Assembly: GCF_016862935.1 (NCBI RefSeq)
Contig: NZ_BONX01000002.1
Coordinates: 186,001 to 250,000 of the forward strand
Direction: 5' to 3'
DNA length: 64,000 nt
Origin: Plantactinospora mayteni
Lineage (GTDB): Bacteria > Actinomycetota > Actinomycetes > Mycobacteriales > Micromonosporaceae
Below the pieces are notes generated by a model that saw only the letters and a program-made list of their open reading frames with translations, made no database searches and was not told the DNA's origin. Position numbers and translations under genes: made by a program. This document shows positions 1-8,290 of the stretch, one piece after another; within the stretch, counting starts at the first letter, position 1, and the number at the start of each line of letters is the position of its first letter.

Positions 1-1
1 G

Positions 2-352
2 CAACGGCTGCTGGCCGGCACCTACCAGGGCACCGATTCCGCCCGTCTCGTCACGGCCGTGGTCGACGGCCAGGGCATCGTGGTCACCGTGACGTTCGCG
101 AAGACGATCGCCCGACACGAACCGGCGGTGGTCGAGGAGGCGGTCCTGGCCGCGGTCGCCGCCGCGCAACAGGTCCTCGGCGACGCCCTCGGCGCACTCG
201 CCGTCGAGGTGGCGGCGCCCGCGCCGCAGCACGCCGGGCCGGGTCGGGAGCGGGCCGGCGCGGACGACTGGCGAACCGCCGACCTGGCACCGGATGCCGG
301 GGCGGAACTGCCGGGTCTGCCCGGCGGAGTGGTGGGGAGGGCCGACGGGTGA
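2..352 (+). CDS. YbaB/EbfC-like protein, 5' end missing
   Basis: The frame is open from the first bases of the window, so the gene starts outside it; 116 residues are visible. The stretch from TDSARLVTAVVDGQG to a predicted alpha helix (VVEEAVLAAVAAAQQVL) has the beta-strand plus C-terminal helix pattern of YbaB/EbfC nucleoid-associated proteins, followed by a Pro/Gly-rich tail. Its TGA overlaps the GTG of the next gene by 4 bp, so the two are translationally coupled. YbaB-like proteins are common beside actinobacterial type VII secretion loci; their role there is unknown to me. Assignment is by pattern only. Confidence 0.6.
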   Translation, partial: QRLLAGTYQGTDSARLVTAVVDGQGIVVTVTFAKTIARHEPAVVEEAVLAAVAAAQQVLGDALGALAVEVAAPAPQHAGPGRERAGADDWRTADLAPDAGAELPGLPGGVVGRADG

Positions 353-741
353 GCGGGCACGACGACGCGGACGACCTCGAACCGCTGGTGTACTCACCGC
401 ACGACGAGACACGATACGAGGAGATGGCCCGACGGGCGATTGCCGCGCTCGACGGGATGGACGGCGCACTGCGCCGCCTCGCCGCGACCGAGGTGGAGGG
501 GCACAGCCGGGACCGCCGGGTGAGTGTCCGAGTGACCGGGTCGGGTTCGGTCACCGAGGTCCGGCTGCGCGGCGGCGCGCTGCGTCAGTACAACCACGTC
601 CGGCTCGGCGAGGTGGTCACCCGGGTGCTCCGCGCCACCCAGCTACAGGCCCGCGAGGCGTACGGGCAGGCGGCCGGCGACCTGACCCCGCCCGAGGTGG
701 CCGAGTGCGAGCGGCTGATCCGCCGGGCACGGCGCTCGTGA
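349..741 (+). CDS. YbaB/EbfC family DNA-binding-like protein
   Basis: 130 aa. The N-terminal half carries a helix (YEEMARRAIAALDGMDGALR), then a beta segment with alternating polar/hydrophobic residues (RRVSVRVTGSGSVTEVRL) and a C-terminal helix (VVTRVLRATQLQAREAYGQA), the order expected of YbaB/EbfC proteins, which form dimers and bind DNA nonspecifically. The GTG start overlaps the upstream stop (GTGA), which supports the start and an operon with the preceding YbaB-like gene. It probably belongs to the ESX locus transcription unit; a secretion role is inference. Confidence 0.65.
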   Translation: MSGHDDADDLEPLVYSPHDETRYEEMARRAIAALDGMDGALRRLAATEVEGHSRDRRVSVRVTGSGSVTEVRLRGGALRQYNHVRLGEVVTRVLRATQLQAREAYGQAAGDLTPPEVAECERLIRRARRS

Positions 742-903
742 CCCTGGGATCCGCATGGCTATGCCACCGCGAGTCTCATCCGCGAGGTCGATGCTGCCGG
801 CTTGCTGGCTCCGCACCGTACGCTACCGACTCTTGACCAAAGGCCCGCCGTCTAACGCGGCCCCCGGTGTTAGGTTGCCATTCACCCGACGAGGAGATCG
901 CCG

Positions 904-1632
904 ATGGCTGACAACTTCCCGCCCGAGCTTCGAGAGATAGCGCAGGACCTGGCATGGGTGGAAATGACCGCCGCCGCCATCCGGGCCACGGCACCCGGGC
1001 GGGTCGAGACCACCGATCGCAGCGGAACTGTACGGCTCGTACTCGGCCCGGACGGCCTGCCCGAGTCGATCGACGTCGGCCAGGACTGGCAGCGAACACT
1101 CGGGTCGGAGTCGATCGGTGCGGCTGTCACCGAGGCGGGTCGGGCTGCGGTCGAAAAGCGGGCGGAACACTGGTCCGAGGCGCTCGATGAACGTACGAAA
1201 TCGGAGACCGGCGAGTCGACTGGGACACCCGATGAGCTGGAGCCCTACGCCGACGCGCTGCGGCAGAGCGTCAACTCGATGATGGAAAGCGCCGCACGGA
1301 TCACGCCGCGCCCGCTCGACGCGGTGCTGCGGGAGTTCAACGATGTGCTGAGTGAGCCGTTCGACCCCGCCGACATGGAACCACCCCAGGGCACCGGCGT
1401 CACCGGGTTCGGCAAGTTGACGCTGACCCTGCGCTCCGACGGCACCCTGTCGTGCGCCGTGGACCCGCACTGGGCGGCCGAGCTGTCGGCCGAGGAGCTG
1501 ACCGAGGAGCTCAACCGGGCCCTGGCATCCGCCCGAGCCGAGCTGCCCGACGGCATCGCCGCGCCGACGGCGGCGACCGTGCGGCTCCAGGCGCTGACTG
1601 CGGAGTTGCTGGCCATGATCCGGCCGACCTGA
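904..1632 (+). CDS. Tandem YbaB-like domain protein of the ESX locus
   Basis: 242 aa. It seems to contain two YbaB-like units: residues about 30-95 (RVETTDRSGTVRLVLGPDG then a helix AAVTEAGRAAVEKRAEHW) and about 150-220 (GKLTLTLRSDGTLSCAVDP then LTEELNRALASARAEL). The segments between are helical and acidic. A good ribosome site (GAGGAG, about 9 bp before the ATG) fixes the start. It lies 162 bp after the preceding YbaB gene, with a likely promoter in that gap, and 49 bp before the small helical protein. Function unknown; a DNA-binding or chaperone-like role is possible. I did not recognise a named family for the whole protein. Confidence 0.6.
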   Translation: MADNFPPELREIAQDLAWVEMTAAAIRATAPGRVETTDRSGTVRLVLGPDGLPESIDVGQDWQRTLGSESIGAAVTEAGRAAVEKRAEHWSEALDERTKSETGESTGTPDELEPYADALRQSVNSMMESAARITPRPLDAVLREFNDVLSEPFDPADMEPPQGTGVTGFGKLTLTLRSDGTLSCAVDPHWAAELSAEELTEELNRALASARAELPDGIAAPTAATVRLQALTAELLAMIRPT

Positions 1633-1681
1633 CCGCCTCCATCCAGCCTCCCACCCGCCAGGACCGAAGGGATCCTCACCC

Positions 1682-2050
1682 ATGGCCGATCGCGACACCT
1701 TCGCGTTTAACGCAGAGCGAGCACAGAGGCATAGCAAGAAGTGGCAGGAAGAGTCGAAGAATCTGGCCGACGCCGGCTCCTTGCTGAGCCGGTCCCGGTT
1801 CCGCAGTCTGAGCGAACCCGGCATCTTCGCTGAGTTGATGCCCCAGCACGAGGCGCTCGTCGCGAAGATGACCGCACGCTACTCGGAGGGCGCGGCGGTC
1901 TGGTCGACGATCGGCGAGTTCCTCCTGATCGCCAACGACAAGTTCCAGGCCGAGGAGCAGCAGGCCGTGCAACGCCTCCGCAAGCTACAGGACGCGATCA
2001 CCGCCAACCCTCAGCATCCAGCCGGCAACTCACCGGGGATGAAGCGATGA
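1682..2050 (+). CDS. Small helical ESX-associated protein (WXG100-like)
   Basis: 122 aa, almost entirely helical: one amphipathic helix around residues 8-35 and a longer one around 50-110, joined by a Ser/Arg-rich turn. Size, two-helix layout and position beside EccB resemble the ESAT-6/WXG100 secreted proteins, but the classic W-x-G is not in the turn (the nearest is W-S-T-I-G at about residue 80). The ATG of the next gene overlaps its TGA (ATGA), so both are co-translated and may form a pair. It could be a secreted substrate partner or a cytosolic chaperone. Confidence 0.6.
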   Translation: MADRDTFAFNAERAQRHSKKWQEESKNLADAGSLLSRSRFRSLSEPGIFAELMPQHEALVAKMTARYSEGAAVWSTIGEFLLIANDKFQAEEQQAVQRLRKLQDAITANPQHPAGNSPGMKR

Positions 2051-2988
2051 TCATCCCAGGCGTCCCAGTCCTGCTGCCCAGAATCGAGCGTCTGCTGCGG
2101 GAGTCCTGGGCGAACAACAAGGGGCTGATACCGGACATCGGGAGCCTCGGTGTGCCCGAAACGCGCGAGCAACTGCAACAGCTGCTGCGGAAGTTGTCCG
2201 AAATCCTGGGGGAACTCCAGAAGGAGGCCAACAGGATCAATACAAGCAGCTGGAAGATCATCATCCCCGCGCACGTCCGCGGGCTGCTGGAGCTCGCGGA
2301 ACGGGTGTTGGCCGAGTCCACGCGGTTCATGAGGGAGGCGTCGACGGTGCCGTTCGCCGTACTCGACGACATCCAGATGTGGCAGAAGATCCAGATGGCG
2401 AGCGACAAGGTGCGGGACAACATGGGCCCGCGCGGCTTCGACCGCGACCTGGACTACGCGGGCAGGGCGGCGGACAAGAGCTGGGAGGGGAAGTTCTACG
2501 ACGCGTACACCTCCCAGATCGCGAACCAGTCCAATGCGGTGGCGGTCACGGCGACGATGGCGAACCGGGCACACACCTACCTGTCCACCGCGTTCGTTTC
2601 GGCGTGTTTCAGCTACGCGGCCTGGGTGAACCTGGCGTACAGCCTAACGATGTTCCTATCCCGGATCGGACTCGGCAACCCGACTCTCCTCATCGACGGC
2701 GGCCAGTACTCGCAATTCATGAACCTGTATCTGAACGCGAAGTTCACCGAGGGGCTCTCCAAAACGAACATCGGGTTCCAGGCGCTTCTGATGAAGGCGC
2801 TGATCGACTCGCGAGAGGGACTGACCCAGGCGGGGCAGCCCGAACCGGGGCAGTACGGCGTCGACCGCGAATGGCCGAACCCGTTCAACGACCGGCTCTA
2901 CATGCGGGTCCGGGAGGAGAACAATCGGGTCGTTCTCGACGGTGGGGCCGGGACTGGCAAGAACGAGTACCGTCCCTCCCCCAGGTAG
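2047..2988 (+). CDS. Putative type VII secretion substrate or membrane partner with W-E-G motif
   Basis: 313 aa, unnamed. Residues 1-125 are helical. A W-E-G tripeptide lies at residues 146-148 and is followed by a long helix, the hallmark order of WXG100/LXG-type domains. A hydrophobic stretch at about 180-206 could be a membrane segment. The C-terminal 100 residues are polar and end in a Gly/Asn-rich tail. It is coupled to the preceding small protein by an ATGA overlap and ends 97 bp before the convergent eccB stop. This fits a large substrate paired with a small helical partner. No known toxin domain is recognisable. Confidence 0.5.
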   Translation: MIIPGVPVLLPRIERLLRESWANNKGLIPDIGSLGVPETREQLQQLLRKLSEILGELQKEANRINTSSWKIIIPAHVRGLLELAERVLAESTRFMREASTVPFAVLDDIQMWQKIQMASDKVRDNMGPRGFDRDLDYAGRAADKSWEGKFYDAYTSQIANQSNAVAVTATMANRAHTYLSTAFVSACFSYAAWVNLAYSLTMFLSRIGLGNPTLLIDGGQYSQFMNLYLNAKFTEGLSKTNIGFQALLMKALIDSREGLTQAGQPEPGQYGVDREWPNPFNDRLYMRVREENNRVVLDGGAGTGKNEYRPSPR

Positions 2989-3085
2989 TGCCGCACCGGC
3001 CGGCGCCGGTCCCACACACCCAGACACGGCGGCGGGGACCGGGGCCGAGTTCACGCATGGCGCGGCCCCTGGTCCTCGGCGCGCG

Positions 3086-4558
3086 TCAGCTCGGCCCTGG
3101 CGTTGGGTCCGGCGCCGGGGCAGCGGACCCGGCTGTAGGGCCTGCCGGGCCGACCGTCGGCAGTGGTGAGAGTCGCAGTGCGGCCTCCGGGTCGAGCGCG
3201 ACCCCGGTCGGCAGCAGTGCCAGGATGCTCGCCGGCACCTGCACCGGCCGGGCACCCGCATAGCCGAGCGAGGTCTGCACCTTCTCCAACTCCGGGCGGG
3301 ACAGCGGAAACTTCAACCCCTGGTCGGTGACGAGATAGACATTGCCGGCGGCGTTGGCGCCGATCGGGTTGGCGGCCCGCACCAGGGCCGCGTGCCCGCC
3401 CGGCAGTGCGACCCGGTCCGCCGGCCGGACCCCGTCCGCCCCGGCCCGCACCTCCGTCGCCGGCTCGTCGATCGGCGGGACCTCCTCGGGGACCCTGCCG
3501 AAGGCTTCGACGGTGACGGGATGCTCCGCCGCACCGCCGTCGTCCCGGTAGCTCGCGCACACCATCGGGGTCGAGATCTGGGCGCCCCGTACCTCGGGGA
3601 CCTCGTCTGGCAGCCCGGGCGGTTCGGCCGGGGTGTCCACGATCACCCGGCCGGCCTCCTGCGCCGGGATCTCCCTGGCCGTATGCCCGACGGCTTCGAG
3701 GAGCCGGGCGGTGACCGCGCCGACCGGGGCGAGCCCGTCGGCGAGCATCACATAGGACTTGCCGGCCGCCCGGAACAACTGGCCGACCCGGGTCGCCTCG
3801 CCCGCGACCGACTGCCGGGCCGGTGTGCCGGCGCCCGGCGGCGCAAGCGCCGTTAGGTCCGGCCCCGGCGGTACGGAGTTGAGGAATGCCTCGCCCACCG
3901 CCACCGGGGCGATCCCGGCCCAGCCCAGCGCGGCGAGTACGCCGTTGCCGCGTACCCGCAGCCGGTGCCCGTCCCAGAGCAGGTAGCGCTCGCCGCCGTC
4001 GACGCTGACCAGCAGGCCCTGCCGGCCGACCGGCGTGCCACCGCTGGGCGCCCAGCCGACCAGCACATGCGTGGCGCGGGCGACCGAGGTCAGCGAGCGG
4101 GGCGCGCTGCACACACTGACCGGCAGGCCCAGCAGGGCCGACTTCGCCGGCAGCGAGTCGGGTGCGCCGGGTATCCCGATCGGCAGCCCACGCGGCACCA
4201 TCCGAAGTGAGCTCTCCGCCATCGTCCGCACGGCCGGCTCCGGCTGACCCAGGATGAGAAGTGCGGACGTCCAGTTGAGCACCGGGTGCAGCCGACCCTG
4301 GGTGTAGATGAACTTCGCTCCGGTGTTCCGCTCCACGATGATCGCGTTCTCCACCGGCTGACGACCGCCCGGCCTGAGCAGCCCGTAGACGCCGAACCCG
4401 GCGAAGAGCAGCACCGCGACCAGCAGGCTGCCGAGCATCGCTAGGGCGAACCGCCGCATCGGCAGCTCGTTCGTCTCCGGTTCGCCGGAGAGTAGTGCGG
4501 AGACGATCCGCCGGATGAGAAACCGGTATGCCTGGACCTGTTCCCGACGACTGCGCAT
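3086..4558 (-). CDS. eccB: Type VII secretion protein EccB
   Basis: 490 aa. The start MRSRREQVQAYRFLIRRIV is the characteristic EccB amino end, followed by one transmembrane helix at about residues 35-62 (RFALAMLGSLLVAVLLFAG) and a large extracytoplasmic region with the repeated R3/core pattern (YLLWDGHRLRVRG, NVYLVTDQGLKFPL). EccB is a core subunit of the ESX membrane pore. The ATG at 4558 is chosen because it gives the family N-terminus; an in-frame ATG 33 bp upstream is possible. The gene is divergent from eccE with only 58 bp between, so both promoters lie in or near that gap. The C-terminus is Pro/Ala-rich. Confidence 0.93.
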   Translation of the reverse strand: MRSRREQVQAYRFLIRRIVSALLSGEPETNELPMRRFALAMLGSLLVAVLLFAGFGVYGLLRPGGRQPVENAIIVERNTGAKFIYTQGRLHPVLNWTSALLILGQPEPAVRTMAESSLRMVPRGLPIGIPGAPDSLPAKSALLGLPVSVCSAPRSLTSVARATHVLVGWAPSGGTPVGRQGLLVSVDGGERYLLWDGHRLRVRGNGVLAALGWAGIAPVAVGEAFLNSVPPGPDLTALAPPGAGTPARQSVAGEATRVGQLFRAAGKSYVMLADGLAPVGAVTARLLEAVGHTAREIPAQEAGRVIVDTPAEPPGLPDEVPEVRGAQISTPMVCASYRDDGGAAEHPVTVEAFGRVPEEVPPIDEPATEVRAGADGVRPADRVALPGGHAALVRAANPIGANAAGNVYLVTDQGLKFPLSRPELEKVQTSLGYAGARPVQVPASILALLPTGVALDPEAALRLSPLPTVGPAGPTAGSAAPAPDPTPGPS

Positions 4559-4616
4559 CGCCACCCTGCCTTCGACCCGATGCGGCATCATACCGCTGGG
4601 CCGTACAGTGTGGACC

Positions 4617-5870
4617 ATGCCGGAGTTGATGGCTGTCGGTCGACCCACGGGCCGGTTCGGCACGGTACAGCTCGTCGCGGTCGAGCTGACGCTCTTCGCG
4701 GTCGGCACGGCCGTCTACGCACTCTCGCCGGGGCAGGGTGCGCTGACCGGGGCCGTCGCCGCCGTCCTGCTCGTCGGCACGTTCGGTCGGTCCGGCGGAC
4801 GCTGGTGGTACGAGGTCGCGGGTGCTCGGCTCCGGCTGGCCCGCCGACGCCGCGCCAGACTGCGCTCGCCGCACCGCGCCTGGGCGTACGATCCACTGCT
4901 GGCCATACTTCCGCCGGGGCCGAGCACCACCACCGTCACCGACCGGTCCGGCACGATCGGGGTGGGCCAGGACGCGCTGGGCTGGTTCGCGGCGATCGCG
5001 GTGCGCCACCCCGACGCGCTCTCCGGCGACCACCGCGCGACGCTGCGGCTCGACTGGCTCGCCGGCCTGGCGGCCGATCCGGCACTGCCGGCCAGTACCC
5101 TACAGGTCGTCGTGCGGCACTCGGCCCTGCCGGTCGCCGACGTCGACCCGCGCACCGCTGCCACGCAGTCCTATCTGGAGCTGTGCCGGATGCTCTCGGT
5201 CCCGGCGCACCACGATGTGTGGATCGCGACCCGGCTCGCCGCCCCCGACGCGGTGCCGATGGCGGCGGATCGCGGGGGCGGGCCGGCAGGCGTACACCGC
5301 GCGCTCGCCGCCGCGCTCGCGCGGGTGGGCACCGGGTTGACCAACCTCGGCATCGAACACACCGTGTTGGACGGGGACGGCCTGCGCCAGGCGCTGGCGT
5401 ACTCGTGCGGCCTGGACGGCGTGGCAGCGCCCGTACCGGCCCAGGAACGGTGGTCACGCTGGCAGGGACAGCACCGGGTGCAGGTCTGCTTCGCGGTACG
5501 CTCCTGGCCGGCGAAACCACCAGGAAACCCGCCAGCGAAACCCTCGGCGAACATTTCGGTGGGCAAGGCGGCGAACACGTCGGTGGACCTGCTGCGGGCG
5601 CTGACGCAGGTTCCGTCCGCTGTCGACGTGAGCGTCGCGGTGGTGTTCGGTCGCCGCCATGACTCGGGCACCCCGCACCGCGGAGCGGCAACGGCCCGGA
5701 CCCTGGTACGCGTCACCGCGGCACCGGAGTCGGTCGATGCCTGTGTCCGGCAGTTGCTGGCCAACGCCGCCAGCGCGGGCGTCCGACTCGTCCGACTCAA
5801 CGGTGAGCACGCCACCGGGGTGTACGCGACCGCACCGACCGGCGCCACGCTGGGACTGGTTTCCCGGTGA
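4617..5870 (+). CDS. eccE: Type VII secretion protein EccE
   Basis: 417 aa. Two hydrophobic segments close to the N-terminus (about 13-33 and 38-56), then a basic stretch RRRRARLRSPHRAW and a soluble domain, as in EccE, a peripheral-membrane ESX core subunit. Position next to eccB and upstream of eccD and mycP supports this. Residues about 300-325 hold a Lys/Pro/Asn/Ser-rich, low-complexity insert (KPPGNPPAKPSANISVGK) not typical of the fold, probably a flexible loop. Start at the ATG after GTGTGGACC; an in-frame ATG four codons later is also possible. Confidence 0.85.
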   Translation: MPELMAVGRPTGRFGTVQLVAVELTLFAVGTAVYALSPGQGALTGAVAAVLLVGTFGRSGGRWWYEVAGARLRLARRRRARLRSPHRAWAYDPLLAILPPGPSTTTVTDRSGTIGVGQDALGWFAAIAVRHPDALSGDHRATLRLDWLAGLAADPALPASTLQVVVRHSALPVADVDPRTAATQSYLELCRMLSVPAHHDVWIATRLAAPDAVPMAADRGGGPAGVHRALAAALARVGTGLTNLGIEHTVLDGDGLRQALAYSCGLDGVAAPVPAQERWSRWQGQHRVQVCFAVRSWPAKPPGNPPAKPSANISVGKAANTSVDLLRALTQVPSAVDVSVAVVFGRRHDSGTPHRGAATARTLVRVTAAPESVDACVRQLLANAASAGVRLVRLNGEHATGVYATAPTGATLGLVSR

Positions 5871-5954
5871 TCTCGACCCGTCGACCGGCGCGGCCGGACC
5901 CGGCCTTGTCCGGGACCGCGACCGGAACAGCACCGGATGCCTCGGGGAGGTGCG

Positions 5955-6662
5955 ATGCCGACCGGTGATCCGAAGACCGTAGCCCCGGAGCGCCGGCTCG
6001 TCGGCGACCTGCTCGGCCGGCTCGCCGTCGACGTCGACGCCATCGGCGTGATGTTGGGCCGGGACGGCGCGAACCAGCCGGTGCCGCTGCGCCTGTTCCG
6101 CCCCGAGCCGCTCACCGTGGCGTTCGTCGGCGACTGGTGGACCGCCCAGGTGCTGCTGTTCCGCTGTCTCGGCCATGGCGCGCGCGTCGCGGTCGAAGCC
6201 GTGGACGCGGTCAATCCGGCGGCGGTCGGCACGATTGCCACGATGGCGCACTGGCTCGCCCTGGACAGGGCCGCCGGTGGCGCCGGTGACCGGGTGTGGC
6301 GCTCGGCCTATCCCGGTGGCGACGAGCCGGCCGCCCTGGCCCGACCGCTGCTCCGGCTCCGCGACGTCGGCGTGCACGGCCCGGAACGGCGGCCACCGAC
6401 CCGGGCTTGGGAGACCCAACTCACCGTGCTGCCCCGGCTGACTCCGGCCGGCGTACCGGTGCTGGCCGGCGCCGACGTGGTGCTGGTGCAGCGGCTGACC
6501 CAGCCGGAGGCGGCGCTGGTCGGTTCGGCGCTCGACCTGCCCAGGGAAGGGTGGTCGACGCTGTGCACCATGCGGAACGAGATGGTCGCCGCGTTCGGCG
6601 GCGGATCCACCCGGTATGTCTGGCTCACCCCGACCCGATTCGAACGCCAACTCTTCGGCTGA
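5955..6662 (+). CDS. Hypothetical ESX-locus protein
   Basis: 235 aa with no signal peptide or membrane helix. It follows eccE by 84 bp in the same direction and has a strong ribosome site (GGGAGG before the ATG). It contains a beta/alpha pattern, for example PLTVAFVGDWWTAQVLLFRCLGHGARV and the terminal FGGGSTRYVWLTPTRFERQLFG, seen in a family of uncharacterised proteins that accompanies actinobacterial EccE/EccD genes. A cytoplasmic accessory role in secretion is inference from position. It converges with eccD. Confidence 0.6.
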   Translation: MPTGDPKTVAPERRLVGDLLGRLAVDVDAIGVMLGRDGANQPVPLRLFRPEPLTVAFVGDWWTAQVLLFRCLGHGARVAVEAVDAVNPAAVGTIATMAHWLALDRAAGGAGDRVWRSAYPGGDEPAALARPLLRLRDVGVHGPERRPPTRAWETQLTVLPRLTPAGVPVLAGADVVLVQRLTQPEAALVGSALDLPREGWSTLCTMRNEMVAAFGGGSTRYVWLTPTRFERQLFG

Positions 6663-6717
6663 CTGCCCCCGCCGCCATGGCGCCGAGCACAGCCGAGCGG
6701 CGGCCGACGTCGGGCGG

Positions 6718-8097
6718 TCAGCCGCGGATGGCGCGGATCCAGCCGAGCAGGCCGCCGACCCAGACCGCCAGCGGGAAGATGGCAAGGATCAGTACCACCT
6801 CAAGGATGTCCAGGGTGCGCCCCCAGACCGGTGAACTCGGCCGGCGTCCTCCGGCGAGCGCGAAGCCGATGCTGATCGCGGCGATCACCAGCAGCACCCC
6901 GAGGAGGAGCGTGAGGCGCCACGCGAGGCCGAGGTCGTCGTAGGCGGCGACCACGGCAGCGGCCAGTGCCACGGCGCCGCCGCCCAGCAGCGGCAGCCGC
7001 TGCGCCCGGCTCAGGAACCAGCGGGCCCGGGCCATCATCGTCAACCCCAGTACGACGCAGAGGGCCAGCCCTCGGATGCCGTCGGAGGAGACGGCGACGG
7101 CGGCCACGGCACCGATGATCGCCAGCGCGCTCAGCATGCCGGCCAGGAACGCGGCGGCCCGGTCGGAGCGGGTGAGCGTCTGGCGGCCGTCGACGGAGTG
7201 CTCGTCCTGGCGGAGATGCTCGGGATCGCTCGGCACCGACGGATCCGGCAGCCGGCCGAGCCGGTAGGCGAACATCGGCAGCAGCGGAAGCGTCGCGAAG
7301 ACCAGCGTCACGGTGACCGCCGCCGCGGCCGGGGTGCCCACGTCGAAGAGCACCCGGATGGCGGCGGCGACGAGCAGCGCCGCCGCGCAGGCAGCGCCGC
7401 ACAGGAAGACCGGTTCGGCGTCGCCGACACCGATCGCGGCGGCCGCCACCGCCAGCACCACCGCGGTCGCGGCGACGAGCACGTGCGGCGGGGCGAGTTG
7501 GCCGACGGTCCGGTCCTCGGCCACCACCAACAGGCCCCCGACGGCCGCGTAAACGAGCGCCACCAGCGCGAAGACCGTGGCGCTCCGCGCGTCGCCGACC
7601 GCCCGGGCCAGCACCACCGCGCCGAGCAGCAGCGCGGCGGAGAGGCCGAGCCCGACCAGGCCGCCCGGAAGCTGCGGCGGGCCGGCGAGCAGCACTGCGA
7701 CCGCGCCGCCGACCAGTGCCAGCACCCCGAGGGTGAGGCCGAGCGCCCGGGTCGCGGCCGGACTCCACCGGCCGGTGCGTTCCCGGGCGGCCGTGGCGAC
7801 GGCGTCGACCACGTCGTCGAAGACCGGTAGCGGCGCCTCCTCACCCCGGGGCCGCAGGTAGAGCAGCTCGCCGTCGCGTACCTCGAGCTGGGCGGGACTG
7901 CGCGAACTGTCCAGCGCCGCACCGCCCATCCGGGACAGCGTCCAGCCGTTGCGCGCCGCCGGGTCGTCGGCCAACTCGTCGCCGGCGTAGCCGAGCACCG
8001 TCGGCAGCAGATCGGCCAGTGGTACGTCCGCAGGCAGCGCGAGATCGACGCGACTGCGTGGCGCTACTACCGTGACCCGGCTGAACCCACTGGCCAC
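6718..8097 (-). CDS. eccD: Type VII secretion integral membrane protein EccD
   Basis: 459 aa. The first 80 residues form the ubiquitin-like cytosolic domain typical of EccD (SRVTVVAPRSRVDLALPADVPLADLLP). After a linker, about eleven hydrophobic helices fill residues 115-455, with a charged cytosolic loop near the middle (LGRLPDPSVPSDPEHLRQDE). EccD forms the membrane vestibule of the ESX pore. The GTG start at 8097 is preceded by GGAGG at a suitable distance. It lies 193 bp downstream of mycP in the same direction; those 193 bp show no other gene. Confidence 0.93.
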   Translation of the reverse strand: MASGFSRVTVVAPRSRVDLALPADVPLADLLPTVLGYAGDELADDPAARNGWTLSRMGGAALDSSRSPAQLEVRDGELLYLRPRGEEAPLPVFDDVVDAVATAARERTGRWSPAATRALGLTLGVLALVGGAVAVLLAGPPQLPGGLVGLGLSAALLLGAVVLARAVGDARSATVFALVALVYAAVGGLLVVAEDRTVGQLAPPHVLVAATAVVLAVAAAAIGVGDAEPVFLCGAACAAALLVAAAIRVLFDVGTPAAAAVTVTLVFATLPLLPMFAYRLGRLPDPSVPSDPEHLRQDEHSVDGRQTLTRSDRAAAFLAGMLSALAIIGAVAAVAVSSDGIRGLALCVVLGLTMMARARWFLSRAQRLPLLGGGAVALAAAVVAAYDDLGLAWRLTLLLGVLLVIAAISIGFALAGGRRPSSPVWGRTLDILEVVLILAIFPLAVWVGGLLGWIRAIRG

Positions 8098-8290
8098 GCC
8101 TCAACCTCCAGGTCGACGATGCCGGGACATTATCATCCGCGACGCCCGGTCGTGGCGGCGACCGGACGCTGCCGAAAGCCCTGCTCGGCACCGGTGGCGG
8201 CGCCCGCTCGTTCGAGAATGGACAGTGTGCCGGCCGGCAACCGCCGCCGTGCACCATCTGGGCGAGACGTCGACGTTCGTGCTGCCGCGG

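Noticed and set aside
3051-5033. A 660-codon minus-strand frame across eccB and eccE
   Set aside because: Composition is Arg/Gly/Ala-rich with no motif; it is a shadow of eccB in a GC-rich genome.
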